From Bombardia bombarda (lineage: Eukaryota > Ascomycota > Sordariomycetes > Sordariales > Lasiosphaeriaceae): a stretch of 64,000 nucleotides of DNA. Position numbers and translations under genes: made by a program. Positions 30,202-43,390 of this stretch are shown here, in pieces. Within the stretch, counting starts at the first letter, position 1. Each line of letters begins with the position of its first letter. Below the pieces are notes generated by a model. It was given only the letters and a program-made list of their open reading frames with translations. It was not told the origin of the DNA and did not search any database. The stretch lies in assembly GCA_030512295.1 (NCBI GenBank), contig JAULSR010000001.1:8517001-8581000 (forward strand). Direction: 5' to 3'.

Positions 30202-31213
30202 TCAGTCAAACGTTTGCGCCTGACCCAAAGCCCTCTTAGTGAACTCCCACTGCGGTCCCACGCGTCTACCCTTCTCGGCCTCAAACTCGTCAAAAACGCC
30301 CTGGGCCATGCCAACCGCGACCGTCTCGTCCTTGGCCGCAAATCCCGCCATGGCGGCGTCGACAAACACGGAGACGGGCATTCCGGGATTGAAGTCAGGG
30401 CCCCACCCTAGCTGTCCGTTGTGTAACTCGGCTGCACAACACATGTATCAGTCATGCAATGCGAAGAGATTTTCGCTCATGATATCTAGATATGTCACTT
30501 ACTCTGGACTAACGGAGTGACTAGTCCTACTAGCTTTAATCTCTTGTGTTCTGGATTCTGCTTCAGCTGCTCGCGGACGCTGATGATGAACGAATGGAGG
30601 GCAGCCTTTGAGGCGGAGTAGTTGAGCACCATTGGGTATGGGACAGACATCAGGGCGGTGGTTGTGCTGTTGTTGTGGGGTTGGTATCTTTCTAGTCTCT
30701 GGAGACGAACTGCAACATAGAGAAAACGCACTAAATGATAGCCACCTCTTGCTTGACCGCCTTAGCCTAGTAGAAGGGCATAAAGGCATGCGTGATAGCG
30801 ACCATGGCGATGTAGTTGACTATCACCTCGTGCTAGATCTTGGAGATGTCGACTGTGTGGAGCTTTATGAAGTCCATGACATATTGGATGCCGGCGTTCA
30901 GGATGACGCAGTCGAGATTTGGGTGGGATTTAGTTATTCTGTATTATTTAGCAGTTCGCCAACATCACGTAAGGAATTGTGTATGCGATGCGCACCCTTA
31001 TACAAAAGCAGGAATGTAGTCGATGTTGGCAATGTCAAACGCAACACCAGACGCCTTATCGGCGCCGACCTTTGAGACGAAGTCACCGAGGCAGTTCTGT
31101 CGGTGGTCAACGGCTATAACAGCTACGCCATCTTGAACAAGGCGGTCAGCGAGCTCCAGACCGATGCCGCTGGTGGCTCCAATGACAAGGGCTTTCTTAT
31201 GCGGAAAAGGCAT
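30202..31213 (-). pseudogene. Short-chain dehydrogenase/reductase relic with in-frame TAG codons
   Basis: The N-terminus is intact: KALVIGATSGIGLELADRL is the Rossmann TGxxxGIG motif of SDRs. After an intron-like gap (about 30998 to 30935), LDCVILNAGIQ contains the NAG motif. Reading then meets TAG at 30833-30835 (DISKI*HEVIVNY), at 30767-30769 (MPFY*AKAVKQE) and at 30731-30733. Two of these sit where Gln (CAG) is expected, that is C-to-T changes in a CpA context. Further on, another frame carries the catalytic-type LNYSASKAALHSF (YxxxK). The last exon, reached through a GTAAGT...GCAG intron, is open and ends at 30202. The combination shows a dead NADP(H)-dependent reductase gene beside the dead PKS. 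Confidence 0.8.
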
Positions 31214-34200
31214 TTTTGGTTTGTCTTTCGTGAATCAAAGGCGATAGTAAAGCAGAGCTACTAACTTACACAAACCTCTTCTGTTCGGAGGCGACTGGTT
31301 GTAATACCCAACCGCAAGACTCCTAACGGTTGAAAATTTGACAGGCGGTTGAGAATTGCGAATGTCTGGGAGTTTGAGCCATTAAGGTGATGGCTTACAA
31401 GGATGGAAGGAGCTATCAATCTACCGCATGTGATGCGGTTTGGGAAGGAAAGAGCGATCACCAAACCGTATGCGGTACGGTAGAGATACTGTTAGGCACC
31501 TAAGGTAATTGAATGACGGCTTATCTAAGGCAGTGGCTTGGTGATATACAGCGGGTTTATGAATTGTATTCGGGTCGCGAAAGAATAAGCCAGAAGTTCA
31601 AATAAACCAAAAACATACCACGTTTTGCCCACAACCAGAGCTCTTCGCTTGAGTTGTATCTACTCCCTTGCGCAGCTAAGAGCCGTGCTCGGTGGGGTGT
31701 TACTTCCATTGAGGTTAAAGAAGTGCAAAATAAACAGCAATGACGTAATCAGAATAGGCGAAGAAGCTGCAGAGCGATTGCTGCCCAATTCTTGTTCTAT
31801 TTTTTTTCGCAACGGGAAAGAACGACGGGAGTTCGCAACGCGGCTTTCGGCCGCCGGGGCCAATTGTGAATCGACAATGCAGCGGCAGCCAATACACCAA
31901 TGAAGATCATGATAATCGCCTTTATCTAAGTGTCGTAATAATTGATTATCGAGGAAAATATAACGGACAAGCGAGCCTCATGCACTCTCGCGTCATCACC
32001 AAGGTTGGGGAGCCTTAGCGTAGAATTTTGAGACAGTTGAGCCTCCTGTCAGTGTTTCTGCAGAAGTAATCTCGGCGAGAACTTTCCACGCAGCTGCATG
32101 TAGCCTGAGTGACTTTCAGGCAATGTAGAAAAGTCTGATTTGTGTTATATGTAGGCAACAATCGTAGTGAAAGCGAAGCATCGAGGTTCGTTTATAAAGG
32201 GGTGTAGACTGAACTTCTGAAGATGGTGTGTTGTGCGAGGCGGATGCACTGCACCACCCGTTGGGGTAGTATTTCATCTTTTATTTGCTGGTTCGCTCCG
32301 TGTGCTCGCTTCTTCGGTTTGGTACACTAGGCTGAAGGGGAGGTAGTCAAGATGCCGGCGAGGGGCGAAGCCATCGAGGTGATAAGCTTAAATAAAAGCT
32401 ATTGGCCGCTGTCGTCGCTTGCAAGCCTTCAACCAGGTCAGCCATGTCGATCCCAGGCTTTTGGTACACTAGGAAGCGAGACTAACTTAGAGCAGTTTGG
32501 CAGGTGGATATCGATCTCCGAATCCTCACGCCACGGATAGCATCCAAGGCATCCTGATCGGGGCAGGATGACCGACAATTGGTTTTCTTTTTGGGATCAG
32601 AAGGAAACCGATATGGCATCAAACGTTACACCAGTCCCGTGATGAGCGCGCTAGAAAACTCTGACATACCTTCTTCGAACTGACAGCGCAACCAGAAAGC
32701 CACCGACACAATTGGACATGTTGTCCTGCCGATTGCGGTTTCAAGCACTGCTTGCAGCCGAAGCGAGCAGAAGGATTTAGCGTCGACGGAAAACCTCGGA
32801 CCAGGACCATCTGGCTACCCCGCTCTCCGCTCTCCGCTCTGTGCTTGGTGGATCGCCAAGCCGGGCAAGCCACCCGCTGTGATGTTGCTTGCGTTTAACT
32901 GCAAGCACCTCGCCTTCCTAGATTCTCGTTCGTCGTCATGCTACCACTACTGCCAACCCATGACCCCTGAAAATACGGGGAATCGGACACTATCCGCTAG
33001 ATTGACGGGAAAGCATACCGTATGTATGTACGAGCGCCGGGCTATTGGGAGGGAACCCGGTGTATTCTAGGGTAGGTTCTGTAGAGATCGAGGGATCACA
33101 TACCTTGCCGTCGGGACGGGAAGACGCTCGACAAGCTCGACAAGCTTTCACTTAGCGCCTTCCTAGGTCTAGATCTACGCGCACTACTAGAAACCAGGTG
33201 CTTACCAACTTACCAGTCAGGTAGGTAGTTCGCAGGCGTCTGAACGTGTCTGAAACGCTCGTGTTATGCATAAGCATTATGAATTGGTTATCAGCACCTA
33301 TCTTAGTAAGGGCTCGGTGTTTAATTCCCTTGATGGGGATGGTGTACTGGGGGACAATGTTGGGAGGGTGCCCTGGGCGCGTACTCTGCCTGCAATCTGT
33401 AATACGGGGTGGTGTGAAATTCTGGTAATTATAACACAATGTTACCTAGTTTTGTTAATACATGGACCTGGAAATTTTAAGAGCGACCGGATCGCAGAGC
33501 ACGAGTAATGGTCGAGCCATATTTGGTCAACGAGTAAGATGGAAAGCCATAAACTGGCAGAACGAAGTAAAACAAAGTACTGAAGGACATGCGTAAATAG
33601 ATCTCATTGTGCAGATACGCAAAGGTGGGAGGAAGGCCCTCGAAAAGATGAGCGTGATCATTCAAGAGATCCTTCTATGTGCGTCCAGGGATTCCACATG
33701 TAATGAGCAGCCATTCGCTAGTGGCAGGCGGCAGGGACCGCAGATAGATGCACTGGAACCTAGCTCCAACAAAGACTTCTCGGCCCTTACCCCCTGAACT
33801 TACTATGTTACATCACTTGCTCGATGCGGAAAGCACCAAACGGAGAAACACCGGAGCTCTGACCCCCAAAAGGAGGCTGGATTAACGTGCAGTCAGTCAG
33901 AAAACGGGCGACTGAACCTGAAGACAGTAACCGATGCCTTGTTCTCCTGGGGCTAGGGCTTATTCCATTCATGTCGACGTCACGGTTCTCTATCGGAAAA
34001 ATAAACAGGCACGCACGCGCAGCAGGAAGTGCCAAGGGCTCGTGTGGGTTGCCACACCCGTGGGTTATTAGACAGGCCTCCGAACGCCTTCCATCAAGGT
34101 GCTCAGTTCATGGAGAGTTTCATGCTGCTCCACGTGGGACGAAAAATGGAGAACAACCTTTGAATGCAGGACGTGCCTTCTCGAATTGATTTCGGCCTAC

Positions 34201-34708
34201 ACTGCTTTATGGCGACATTGGCAGAATCCTGCACCACCACCACCACCGCTACGCTTCTTATCTTTTCGGTTCATTTGATTGCCCTATTGCATGGGAGATT
34301 GGATGCGAATGGCTGGGGTGTCCCGTCGTCTGGCCTTTCGAATTATCGACTCTCTCCCCGAGCTTCCCGGATCTTTCTTAATCCAGCAGTAACGCAAGAC
34401 AGCGACACCGAGACACCGAGTTCAGCAAGTCCTTGGATTTAACCTTTTCGATTATCATTAGCAACATACCTACGCGACACAGTTGAGGGCGTACTTAGTC
34501 GAGTTCCACCAGCCCATCAACCCGCCACCTAGACTCAGTACATTCCATACTACCTACCTACCCAGGTTGTCTGCACCGCTCCTCGTGCAGATCCTCTCAG
34601 GGGATTGGACCCGGGCCGTCTTCAAGGCCCCCGTGTGTCGGTCCTGACACCGACTCCAACGCCAGTTCATCACCGCCTTGCATCACAACCCCGAGTAAAT
34701 GATTCATT
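31214..34708. other. Long intergenic region, possibly degenerate DNA
   Basis: About 3.5 kb without a supported gene. Contents include a short direct repeat TTGGTACACTAGG at 32319 and 32461, a CTCCGCT triplet at 32823-32839 and a (CAC)n-like stretch near 34226. A pyrimidine- and ACCTACC-rich stretch at 34540-34570 precedes the Myb gene. No coherent domain was found in any frame. Confidence 0.45.
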
Positions 34709-36336
34709 ATGAGACGAACAAGACGAAAGTGGACGGCCGAGGAGGACAATCTTCTCCGAGATGCTGTTAACAAGGGTGAGTTGGGCCTTTGGACAAAATT
34801 CTTAATGTTCACTGCTGACCTCGACCAACAAACGACACAGCCCTCGAGGAGTCGCGTCCGCTTCTATGGCGCGAGCTGGCTAAAATGGTCCCTGGGCGCA
34901 CTAATAAGGACTGCCGCCGTCGCTGGTGGAATTCGATTGCAGGAGGCACCGCTAAAGGCCCCTGGACCGAGTCAGAAGACGAGAGACTGATAAGTGCTGT
35001 CCGTGAGTGCGGCACTCGATGGAGCCAGGTTGCAAAGGCCGTTGGCAGTCGCAACTCGGACCAGTGCTCCAGTCACTGGAGCCAGGCTCTAAATCCCGAC
35101 ATCAACTACAGCGACTGGACCGAGAGCGAGGTGTGTACCAAACCCTTTGAATACCAGAGCACATTTGCTTACCAGCCTATGCAATGCTAGGATGACCGAC
35201 TATGGCAAGAAGTTCAAGGATTTGGCACCAATTGGATCACCATTGCATCCTTACATGCCCCCAAACGGACGACGCTTGCTTTGAAGAATCGTTATGTGGC
35301 ACTACGCTCTAAGCGTGAAGCCGCCCAGTCCCTTCCATCACCAGCCGATTACACTGCTGCGCCTCTCTCTAGACGCGCCTCACAGGCCTCCTCCAATAGC
35401 TGGTCAAACACGCAGTCAAGTAGCCAAAGGTCACCACAGTCCGCGTATTGTGCGGATCGCAGCGGCCGCTATGAGAACCAATGCGATGACGAAGAGGAAG
35501 AAGATGAGTATGACCAAGATAACGAATATGGTGACGACGAGGACGACGGCTGCGAAGATACGATACGTTCAACAGATCAAAGTGGCAGAGGCCAGCATGA
35601 CCAATCACGCCACGAAATAACACATAAAAGAGGAGGAATAGTAATGAGTCAGGGAGCGCAGGCTGCGAAACAATCACCCTTCACCTTGACACGAATGTTT
35701 AGCGATGGCCCTTCCCCATACCCGATCACACAGAGTTTGACTCCTACCGAGTTCATCTCTGTCGAGCAGCCCATGGTGGCTTACCCCGGCAATATCCCGC
35801 TTGACCTAAACTACCATCTCGACGGCACCCAACACGCATACATGGCTGGACCTGGAAACCCCAACATGCTCGGCGGCGGCATGGCCGGATCTGGGGGCAT
35901 GCCTTCAGCCATGCATGCATGGGCTTCTATGCCTCCTGGACACAGCCCCATGCAAGATTACGACATACTCGACCCATGCATGGTTCACACTACTGAAACG
36001 ACGAACTCGCCATCAGCCAACCTTGTGGGATATGAAGTTGCCACCTCCAGCAATAGTATTAGCAGCAAAAGCGCCAGCAGCAGCAACAGCAACATGATAC
36101 AGTATCAAACTGGATCAGACCAAGGCCCGTCAACTCGAGCGTCGGTCTCGTTATCCTCTGACGGGCAAGACGAAATACTACGCTTCCCACAAAGCTCCAT
36201 ACACTATGGCAGTGACTTGGGAGAGGAGCTCCACAGAGTATCCATCGAGGCCCTCTGTACCGCAGACGAGCTCAGCGATGTGATTTCACGGGTCGTGGGC
36301 GTGGCAAGATCTGTCACAGTGAAGGTGCATAAGTAA
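34709..36336 (+). CDS. Three-repeat Myb-like (SANT) DNA-binding protein
   Basis: Three exons: 34709-34775, 34841-35130 and 35191-36336, giving 500 residues. Three consecutive Myb repeats fill the first 160 or so residues: R1 begins RKWTAEEDNLL and runs across intron 1, R2 begins KGPWTESEDERL, and R3 begins SDWTESEDDRLW across intron 2. Each has the regular tryptophan spacing and a recognition-helix region (TNKDCRRRWWNS, NSDQCSSHW, TTLALKNRY). After the repeats comes Ser-rich sequence, a strongly acidic block (DDEEEEDEYDQDNEYGDDED) and a Gly/Met/Ser-rich C-terminus that could act in activation. It is predicted to be a nuclear transcription regulator; the targets are unknown. Its nearest upstream neighbours are the PKS/SDR relics, but 3.5 kb of empty DNA separates them, so I do not claim it is their regulator. 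Confidence 0.88.
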
Positions 36337-39300
36337 TGGATACCTCAGCATGGAGTAAAATCCGGAACTAGTTCGCCGTTTATACGCGGCGCAACCCCCA
36401 TCTGAGGGATAGGGGAGGGATGCTGACTGCATAGAAGTGCATGAATTCCGTGCAGAATTGGATATACCTACGACGAAGAGATTCAATATAAGGGGGCCAT
36501 ATAGATGCCAGGTACGACACAATGCATAGTAGATTCATAAATATACCCTGTTTGTTAACTTTGTTTGTCAGTGATTTGATGAGTGGATGGGTTGTGATGT
36601 TATGAATAACCCGTCTCCGCTTGACAACATATGCTCACCTTATCAGTAGAAATGGCGGCTTCCACAGTCGTTGATCATTACAGAATAGAATAGGTGGCGA
36701 ACTGAGTGATAAATAAACCACCAGGATCTTTACCCATTCGGACAGGTCCCGAGCTTCCACACATGTACATGCCCCACAGAGACGCGCAGCCCACCATCTG
36801 AATCATCCAACCGACAGCCAGCCTACGACAGCGGAACTTACCATATATCCTTAGGGATCCAAAGACATTTATTAGCGGGTTAAACTCCGGTATCAAGAAC
36901 CCGGCGGGGATAAGGGGTAGTATCAGATGGGGGGCATATAAGCCTTAGACGACGTAGCCAAGGACAGTGTGGTGTTAGTAATGAATACAGGCTTATGTAA
37001 ACCAGATCATTAGGAGGAGGGATCAAGGATGTATGTCGATGTGACCTCCCATGCAGAAGATCTGCGGGATGCCCAACCAACATACATGCGATGGAGGCTG
37101 GAGTTCAAGTAGTAAGCTGCATTTCGCTTTCGCCTGGTTCGTCTCTCACCGCTTGTTCATACATGTTCTTTGAGGTGGGGCTAATGTCCTTCCCCTGATT
37201 TTTAATTGATCATAAAGCAGGAATCCTCAACGTACTTGTGACCAAGAGATGATGTCGGTCGTGTCTTGATCTGCATCCCCTGAACAAGTCCAGCCGCCAC
37301 TCCCGCGCGCTTAGGTAACCCTCAAGGATTACCGGACATAGTACTGCCCGGTTACCTGATTTTTTTTTCGGGCTTAGCGTTACCTTAGCTTGATATATGA
37401 ACGTGCATAGCTGGCGCGATCAAAATGCTTACTGTGTAACATTCCGGCGGTACATGCCCAGGTACCCCGTAGTAAAGGTGGCCCTAGCATCCATCTGTCC
37501 CTATCAGCTAGCTGCGATGAAACTGTATCAATAAGGAACTTGAAGAGATATACTCTACACTATATCCTCCCTGGATTTATAATGCCACTAAGACTAAGTC
37601 TGGGGTTAGAACAACCAACGACTGCCTCCAAACGGTCACTCTTGATATCGGAAAAGATACGATTTATGGTTAAGTCCGAGATGAAACCGGTAAAAGCAGC
37701 ACAACTATACCTATGGCCTGGACCTTCCCACCCCTCAAAGAGCGCATCACACCATCTTATCTTGTGGGGTCTGGATCTATAATGGTGGTGTCATCTCTAC
37801 ACCACCAACCTCGCCATATGTCGGCAATTGACATCCGCTTCAACCAATGACATTGGTTTCATTACCTCTCTGAATGAAAGACTTATACCTAACTTAGTGA
37901 AAGGGGGTCCCACCACCTGCTTACATGTCTTATACCATCAAAGATACCGGAGAATAGATTCATACATAAGATTACCAATGATCAGCTTGATCTTGAAGTA
38001 CAGTATATGTCATCTGGATTCGTGTGTAGAACTAATCATTCAAAGGTCGAAGATAGGTATCTACGACGATGAAATCTACATATGCTCGGCAGTTGTTAGA
38101 CCTAGTGTAACCACCATGCGAGTGGCTGACTGAGAAGCCATTGACAATCCGCCATGCTGCTCGGTATCGGATATTTTTGCCATGCACATGTGCTTGCGGG
38201 CCGTGGAAAAACATCCCTACCCGCAGTCTTGGCAAGAGGCAGACAGACAGACCCTTGCGCCGCCACCCCTTCGACTGTCAACAGCCGCTGCCGCTTACCG
38301 ACGGGATGAATAATAAATATGAGGAAGTGGTAATATCGTGAGACTCAGCATGGGCCAGATGAGTTACGTATTTGGCAATTTCTTAGTAACCAGCAGCTCC
38401 TCTCTTCAGTCTGTTTCTCCTCAAGCATGTGTTCGGATAGGTTTTCAATGTATTCAAAAGCATAAAGGGGTGTTTGTTTTGCACACCAGCCCCTGAAAGC
38501 TTGGCATGCATCCACTAGAACAAGCTGCATGGCATCAATGGCCCAACATGTACAACAATAAACAAACAACACCACCAAAAGCGACCACACACCAGCGCAT
38601 GTTTGCTGTATGTCGTGTACAGCAAAATCCATGACTAGTCGGATGACCCAGCGCTTGAAAATTCTCCTTGAAGAGTGAGAACGGCCATGAAGACCGACTA
38701 CAGCAAGTTCACCCGAAGACGTCGGCATACTACTTCACCATTATACCTAATCAGGAGACGGACGAGTTCATGTGGGATGCGCTATTCAAGTCGGCGTGAC
38801 AAATTGTGATTGAGATTTACGGAATAAGGAGTCGTCGTTGCTTGTGACAAAGACTGGTATAACGTTTGTTTGTTTTCGTAGTGAAATGCCGTTCTTGTAT
38901 GGTCGCTCGAAGATGAGATTATGCCAAAAATAGACTTCTAAAGCGTGCATGCCGACTGGAGGAGTCCTTCAAATTGATGTTCTCTCTTGGCCATTTGGTT
39001 AATCTACTGAAAGTAAAATACCAAGCCGCTAACATCGCATTTCGTCGGCTTTTCTGACGTCGCGATTCGGCGTCCTTCTTCGTAGGGACAAATATGGGTC
39101 ATTCTGTCTTGGGGGAAGCTCGGGAAGCAATCACGGGTCTTTGTTGCGGGAGTTATCGCCGAGGCAGCTTGTGATCAATAAAGATGGAACCTTATAAGAT
39201 CCAGTCTAGAGATCTTGTCGGGCGCTAGTTCCAGTGTAATGAAAAAAAAAGCGAAAGAAGCGTGGTCAACCGGTGCTGCGCCCGGCCGGGCCAAGACTCC

Positions 39301-40347
39301 GGGGAAAGAAGCAACCCGGAATTCTCATGTGCAGAAGGAAGCCAGTTCTTGAAGCCGATGGCACTCGGAAACCGAGGCGGAAACCGATCTCGACCCTCGT
39401 ATTTAATAAAAAGACCGCCATTTCCTCCCACACTTCCCCTTACCCGGCAGCCTCCGCGACTCCGGCTGCAGCAAGAATGCAGCAAATGCAGCCGCATGTT
39501 ACAGGCGCGTGTGGAGGAAGGAGGGGGACGAGTTTGGGGAACCTTGAGGGTGCTTGTGCGGGATAGGCCGGTTCGGCTGTTGGAATCCCTCGGTTGTGCT
39601 GCTAGCGCGCCAGTTAGCTGCTTACCCCACACAATTCCCACTCCTCCAGGCTGCGCGCTACAGGCAAACAGGCTACAGCGCCTTCCCCAGCTGCTCCTCT
39701 TTTAAATCGCGCGACCGATAGGGGCTTGGGACGTTGAACAGGCCACTAACCCCCCATCACCCCACAATCCGCGCCACTTGGTTGCAGAATGGGCAGCTCT
39801 GTGGTTTCCCATCCCCAAACGCCACCAATGCAAGTGATCTCACTCTTGCATCTCATTACACAGCTTTGTTGTGCTGGCCTGACTCACAGCAGGGTCAGCT
39901 TTGATGCGTTTGGCTGTCTATCAGATCATCAGAGGATCAGAACATCTGAGCGATTATTTACTCGTCCAAAGGAGTGATGATATCGTGCAAAGTTGCTCCA
40001 GTTAGCTCGCCCAACATTCCCAAGCCGACCTACCTAATGGAATCTACCTAATGATCTAACCTACCCGTCCTGTCAACCTTGCATTCTCACCTCCCGCCCG
40101 CATATACCGATCCGGATATCTGCTGCCCCTCCCAAGCTCCAAACTCCCTCCCCATCTCGATAATATATCTCAACGCACCCGCCTCCAACCCACCCCGGAG
40201 CCAAACCTTTTTCTGTTTCTTTTCCTTGTGATCAAGCAAAGCCAAGAAAAGCCAAGACCCCAAAAAGAAGCATCTTGTCAGGAACGAGAACGCCACACCC
40301 AAAATACAACAACCATCCCGTAGTAGTGTATATTCACTCCTCCAACA
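36337..40347. other. Long intergenic region
   Basis: About 4 kb with no firmly supported gene. On the minus strand at about 36845-36960, a hydrophobic stretch (APHLILPLIPAGFLIPEF) ends at a GTAAGT donor but is interrupted by a TAA; it may be a fragment of a membrane-protein gene. Otherwise AT-rich DNA. 39225-39700 is GC-rich with overlapping non-coding-looking frames. Confidence 0.4.
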
Positions 40348-40832
40348 ATGAACTCGCAACAACCACCATCGAGGCTCCTCACCACCTCTGCTCGCGTCCA
40401 CCCGAGCTACCTCCCCTACCTGCACAATGCCTCCCGCGGCGCCAAGGGCGCAAAATGGTTAGTCCGCCCTCCTCCAGGATTACTCCACCACCCAACCAGC
40501 CCCACGGCAGTAACCAACCCCCCTCTGCCCTTCCCTCTTTCTTCCCTTTCCTCCCACTAACGACCAACCCCAGGGTGCCGCCCCTCGTCGCCCTCGTCGG
40601 CGTCGGCTACGGCGTAGCCTCCTACCGCGAGACACAAATCACAAGGCACCTCTCCTCCACATCCACATCCGTCCCAGCCGCCACCACTTCCGCCATGATG
40701 GACGCGACCGACGTCGAGAAGCGACGCTTGAAGAAGGCCAACGCCCTGGCCGATGCCTACGGCGACCGGTCGAGCCTCGAGGAGCTGGAGCATGCCATGA
40801 GGGTTTACGAGGCGCAGCAGGGGAATGAATAA
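40348..40832 (+). CDS. Small protein with N-terminal presequence-like region and one membrane segment
   Basis: Two exons, 40348-40457 and 40574-40832, giving 122 residues. The intron (GTTAGT...CCCCAG) is placed so that KWVPPLVALVGVGYGVASYRE reads through as a single hydrophobic helix at about residues 37-53. The N-terminus is rich in Arg/Ser and lacks acids (MNSQQPPSRLLTTSARVHPS), as in mitochondrial targeting sequences. The C-terminal half is soluble, charged and helical (VEKRRLKKANALADAYGDRSSLEELEHAMRVYE). I do not recognise the family. The layout fits a small mitochondrial inner-membrane protein, but this is inference from sequence character only. Confidence 0.65.
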
Positions 40833-41868
40833 GTGAACAATAACTGTTTACTTGGATGAACATTGGGTTAAAACCTTTTAAAGATTGGGTGTCTGAAAAG
40901 GGAGAGAGAGGGGGTACATCTACCCACCTTGACTGGTGGCATTCGGCGCAATATGGGGTTGTTACTGTTTTGATTTTATCTGGTTGGGTGGTTGGTTGGT
41001 TGGTGGAGTTTGTTAGGCTGGGCTGGGCTGGACCGGAACCGGAATGCTCGACTGGAGGCTGTCAATACCCCGCTTCGATGGATGGAAGGAAGTGATGAAA
41101 GTGGTTTTTCGTTGCTCTGGCGGTTACTGGGGCGGTATATGGATTATGAAGCTGTGCCTTGGTTAGCTTGGAACGGAGTTGAAGCTGTTTGCTTCATTGC
41201 CTCCAAGATTCATCGTTGGGTGGATGGATAAAAAGGATCGTTGCATCACATATATGATATGTTTCTAGCAGTTTTCGCTATGTTTTACGGCAATGTGTGT
41301 TGTTTAAAAAACTTAGCTCATCATAAAATGCATATTTGATTGTCTTTACAGCCTGTAGTTGTGCTGTTCACTGTCTCTAACCATCAAGCATATGGTTCAA
41401 ACCCACCATTGTACTTCAAACCCTTTGAGAGTTAACACACTGAGCATATGACGCGCATATTAGATGATCTATTGTACACAACGCTGCTTTTATCAACATT
41501 TTGTTCTGGATCTTACTTTACTGGAATATCGATCGAACAATAACCCCTTTCAATCCTTGTTTACATAGAAGACCATGGTAGCTTTCACTTTCAACACAGT
41601 ACTCATTATACAGTGCATTTTGATATTTCAACACCTTGAATACCGTCATAATTCCGGCATGACTAAATACTTTCTCGATCTCGTTCATCCCCAGACCCCA
41701 CTAAAGGGGTTTGTTTACTTATTTATGACAGTTTGATGCAAACAAAAACATGCAGAGAAAAGCCGAATAATGCAGAAATTAACACCGCGACAACACCTAA
41801 GATGGATGTTAAACTCAAATGCAAATTATAACCAAATACAACAGCAGCCCGCAGGAATCTGATATTAA
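40833..41868. other. Intergenic, convergent gene ends
   Basis: The 3' flanks of the small membrane protein and of the Ssf1-like gene. Increasingly AT-rich from 41230. No coding region is supported. Confidence 0.5.
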
Positions 41869-43390
41869 TTAAGATCTAAAACCAGCCTTCTTTCCGCGTT
41901 TCGCCTTCCCAGCGTCCGCAATCTCTTCTTCCTCATCTTCCCACTCGCCAGTCCCCTCCATCTTGGAGTTGACCTGCTCCTCCGCATCGCCGGCGAGGCC
42001 CTCGCTATCAAAACCATCCTCATCGTCATACATGTCGCTATCGTAGTCGTCCATGTCCTCATCCTCATCATCGTCTTCCTCTGCTTCTTTCCCTTGGGTC
42101 TCGGCAGACTTCTTGTTGCTAGCCTTCTCCTTCTTCTTCCTTTCCACATTCTCCTTCTGGATCTTCTTGCGCGCCTCCTTCTCTTTCCTGCGCTGCTCCC
42201 ACTTCCTCTCGAGCTCCTTCATCTCCGTCTTGGACTTGTGCACATACTCGTGCCACATGATCTTGCCGGCGCACATGCCCTCCTCGACCTTGGTCATGCG
42301 CAGGCGCATGCGGGGGCCCAGCTCCACCATCTTGACGGCGCGGCGCTCGACATTGTCGTTCTTGGTCGCGCCCTCGCCAGATTCCTCCTGCGCGGCAGCG
42401 GCGGCTCTGGCCTTTTGGGACAGGACTTTCCTGGGCGCGTTGTCGAGGACGTCGACTTCGGCATCTGAACCGGCCTCGCTGCCACTTGTGCCATCTGTCA
42501 TGTAGCCCTCGCCGTTCTCGCCACCAATCATGAACTCCGAAATGTCCTGCAGCTTTCCGAGGTTGGGCAGGCCACCTTTCCTGCTCTTGGAGCCCATCAG
42601 CTTCTCGGCAGCATTCAAGCGCTTCAATGGCTTCGACAGGCCGACGGATTTGGTTGTGATGGCATAATGCCGGAAGTTGATGACAAACGACCCATCTTCC
42701 TCGTCTTCCGACTTCTCGCGGTTGAGAAGCAGTACTCTTTGAATCGACTTGAGGGGTGTCGTCTGGGGGTTGATTGGGGGGAATAGGGACTGGAAGGCGG
42801 TGGTTGTGAGGGACTCGAGATGTCTTGGGACCTTGGAGCTGGCGTCGGAGTTGGGTGTGGTGAAATTGTTCATGACAAGCTAGAATAACAGTTAGTTCAA
42901 CCGCCTTGGGGGTGCAAAAACAATTGACAGGGCATGACATGGGGGTCCGTACCAATGGGGGAGTGATGTATTCCTTGCCGCCGCCTCTGGGGTGCCTTTG
43001 GGCCCTCCGGATATCTTTGCTGAGCGAGTACTTCTCGACTCTGAAGTGGAATGTCGGGCCTCGGGGTGTGATGGCAAGGCGCAAGTTTGTATTTCCCGTC
43101 TCGGATCGGGAGAAGAGCATGAGATGGCTGACTCCAAGCGGCCCGCACATGGTGACATAGTCGCGCAGCCTGTTCGCCTTGCGCTCCTTGAGGCGCGATG
43201 CTGTGCCGGGCTCCATCACACGTCTGACATCGGTGGCCAATTGACTGATGCTCGTTCCGACCTCGCCAGCGCCGATTCGGATCACCATGCTCTTGGGGTT
43301 CTTCGTGTCGATATGGCCATTGAGCGCCGCCGCGGCGACGGGGGCGTTTGCGCCCGCATGCGTTCTTCTCTTTGTTCTTCTTCTCGCCAT
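41869..43390 (-). CDS. SSF1: Ssf1/Peter Pan ribosome-biogenesis protein (Brix domain)
   Basis: Two exons, 43390-42953 and 42879-41869, joined in phase 0 by a GTACGG...TCTAG intron, giving 482 residues. The Brix domain occupies roughly residues 30-310: KSMVIRIGAGEVGTSISQLATDVRRVMEPGTA at the start, then VTMCGPLGVSHLMLFSRSE, and LRLAITPRGPTFHFRVEKYSL with the basic/aromatic signature. The tail is Lys/Glu-rich and ends in acidic blocks (EEDDDEDEDMDDYDSD) plus a basic GKAKRGKKAG, as usual for nucleolar factors. Ssf1/PPAN proteins act in maturation of 27S pre-rRNA and early 60S particles in the nucleolus. The start ATG is followed by MARRRTKRRTH, typical of the family. It shares its promoter region with the divergent Rrp3 helicase. 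Confidence 0.92.

Noticed and set aside
32319..32473. Direct repeat TTGGTACACTAGG at 32319 and 32461 as ends of an element
   Set aside because: Only 13 bp, no further similarity around it and no structure in the 130 bp between; chance is sufficient.
39225..39705. Overlapping 138- and 147-codon frames on opposite strands
   Set aside because: Both are Pro/Arg/Ser-rich with no domain and no splice support, typical of GC-rich non-coding sequence.
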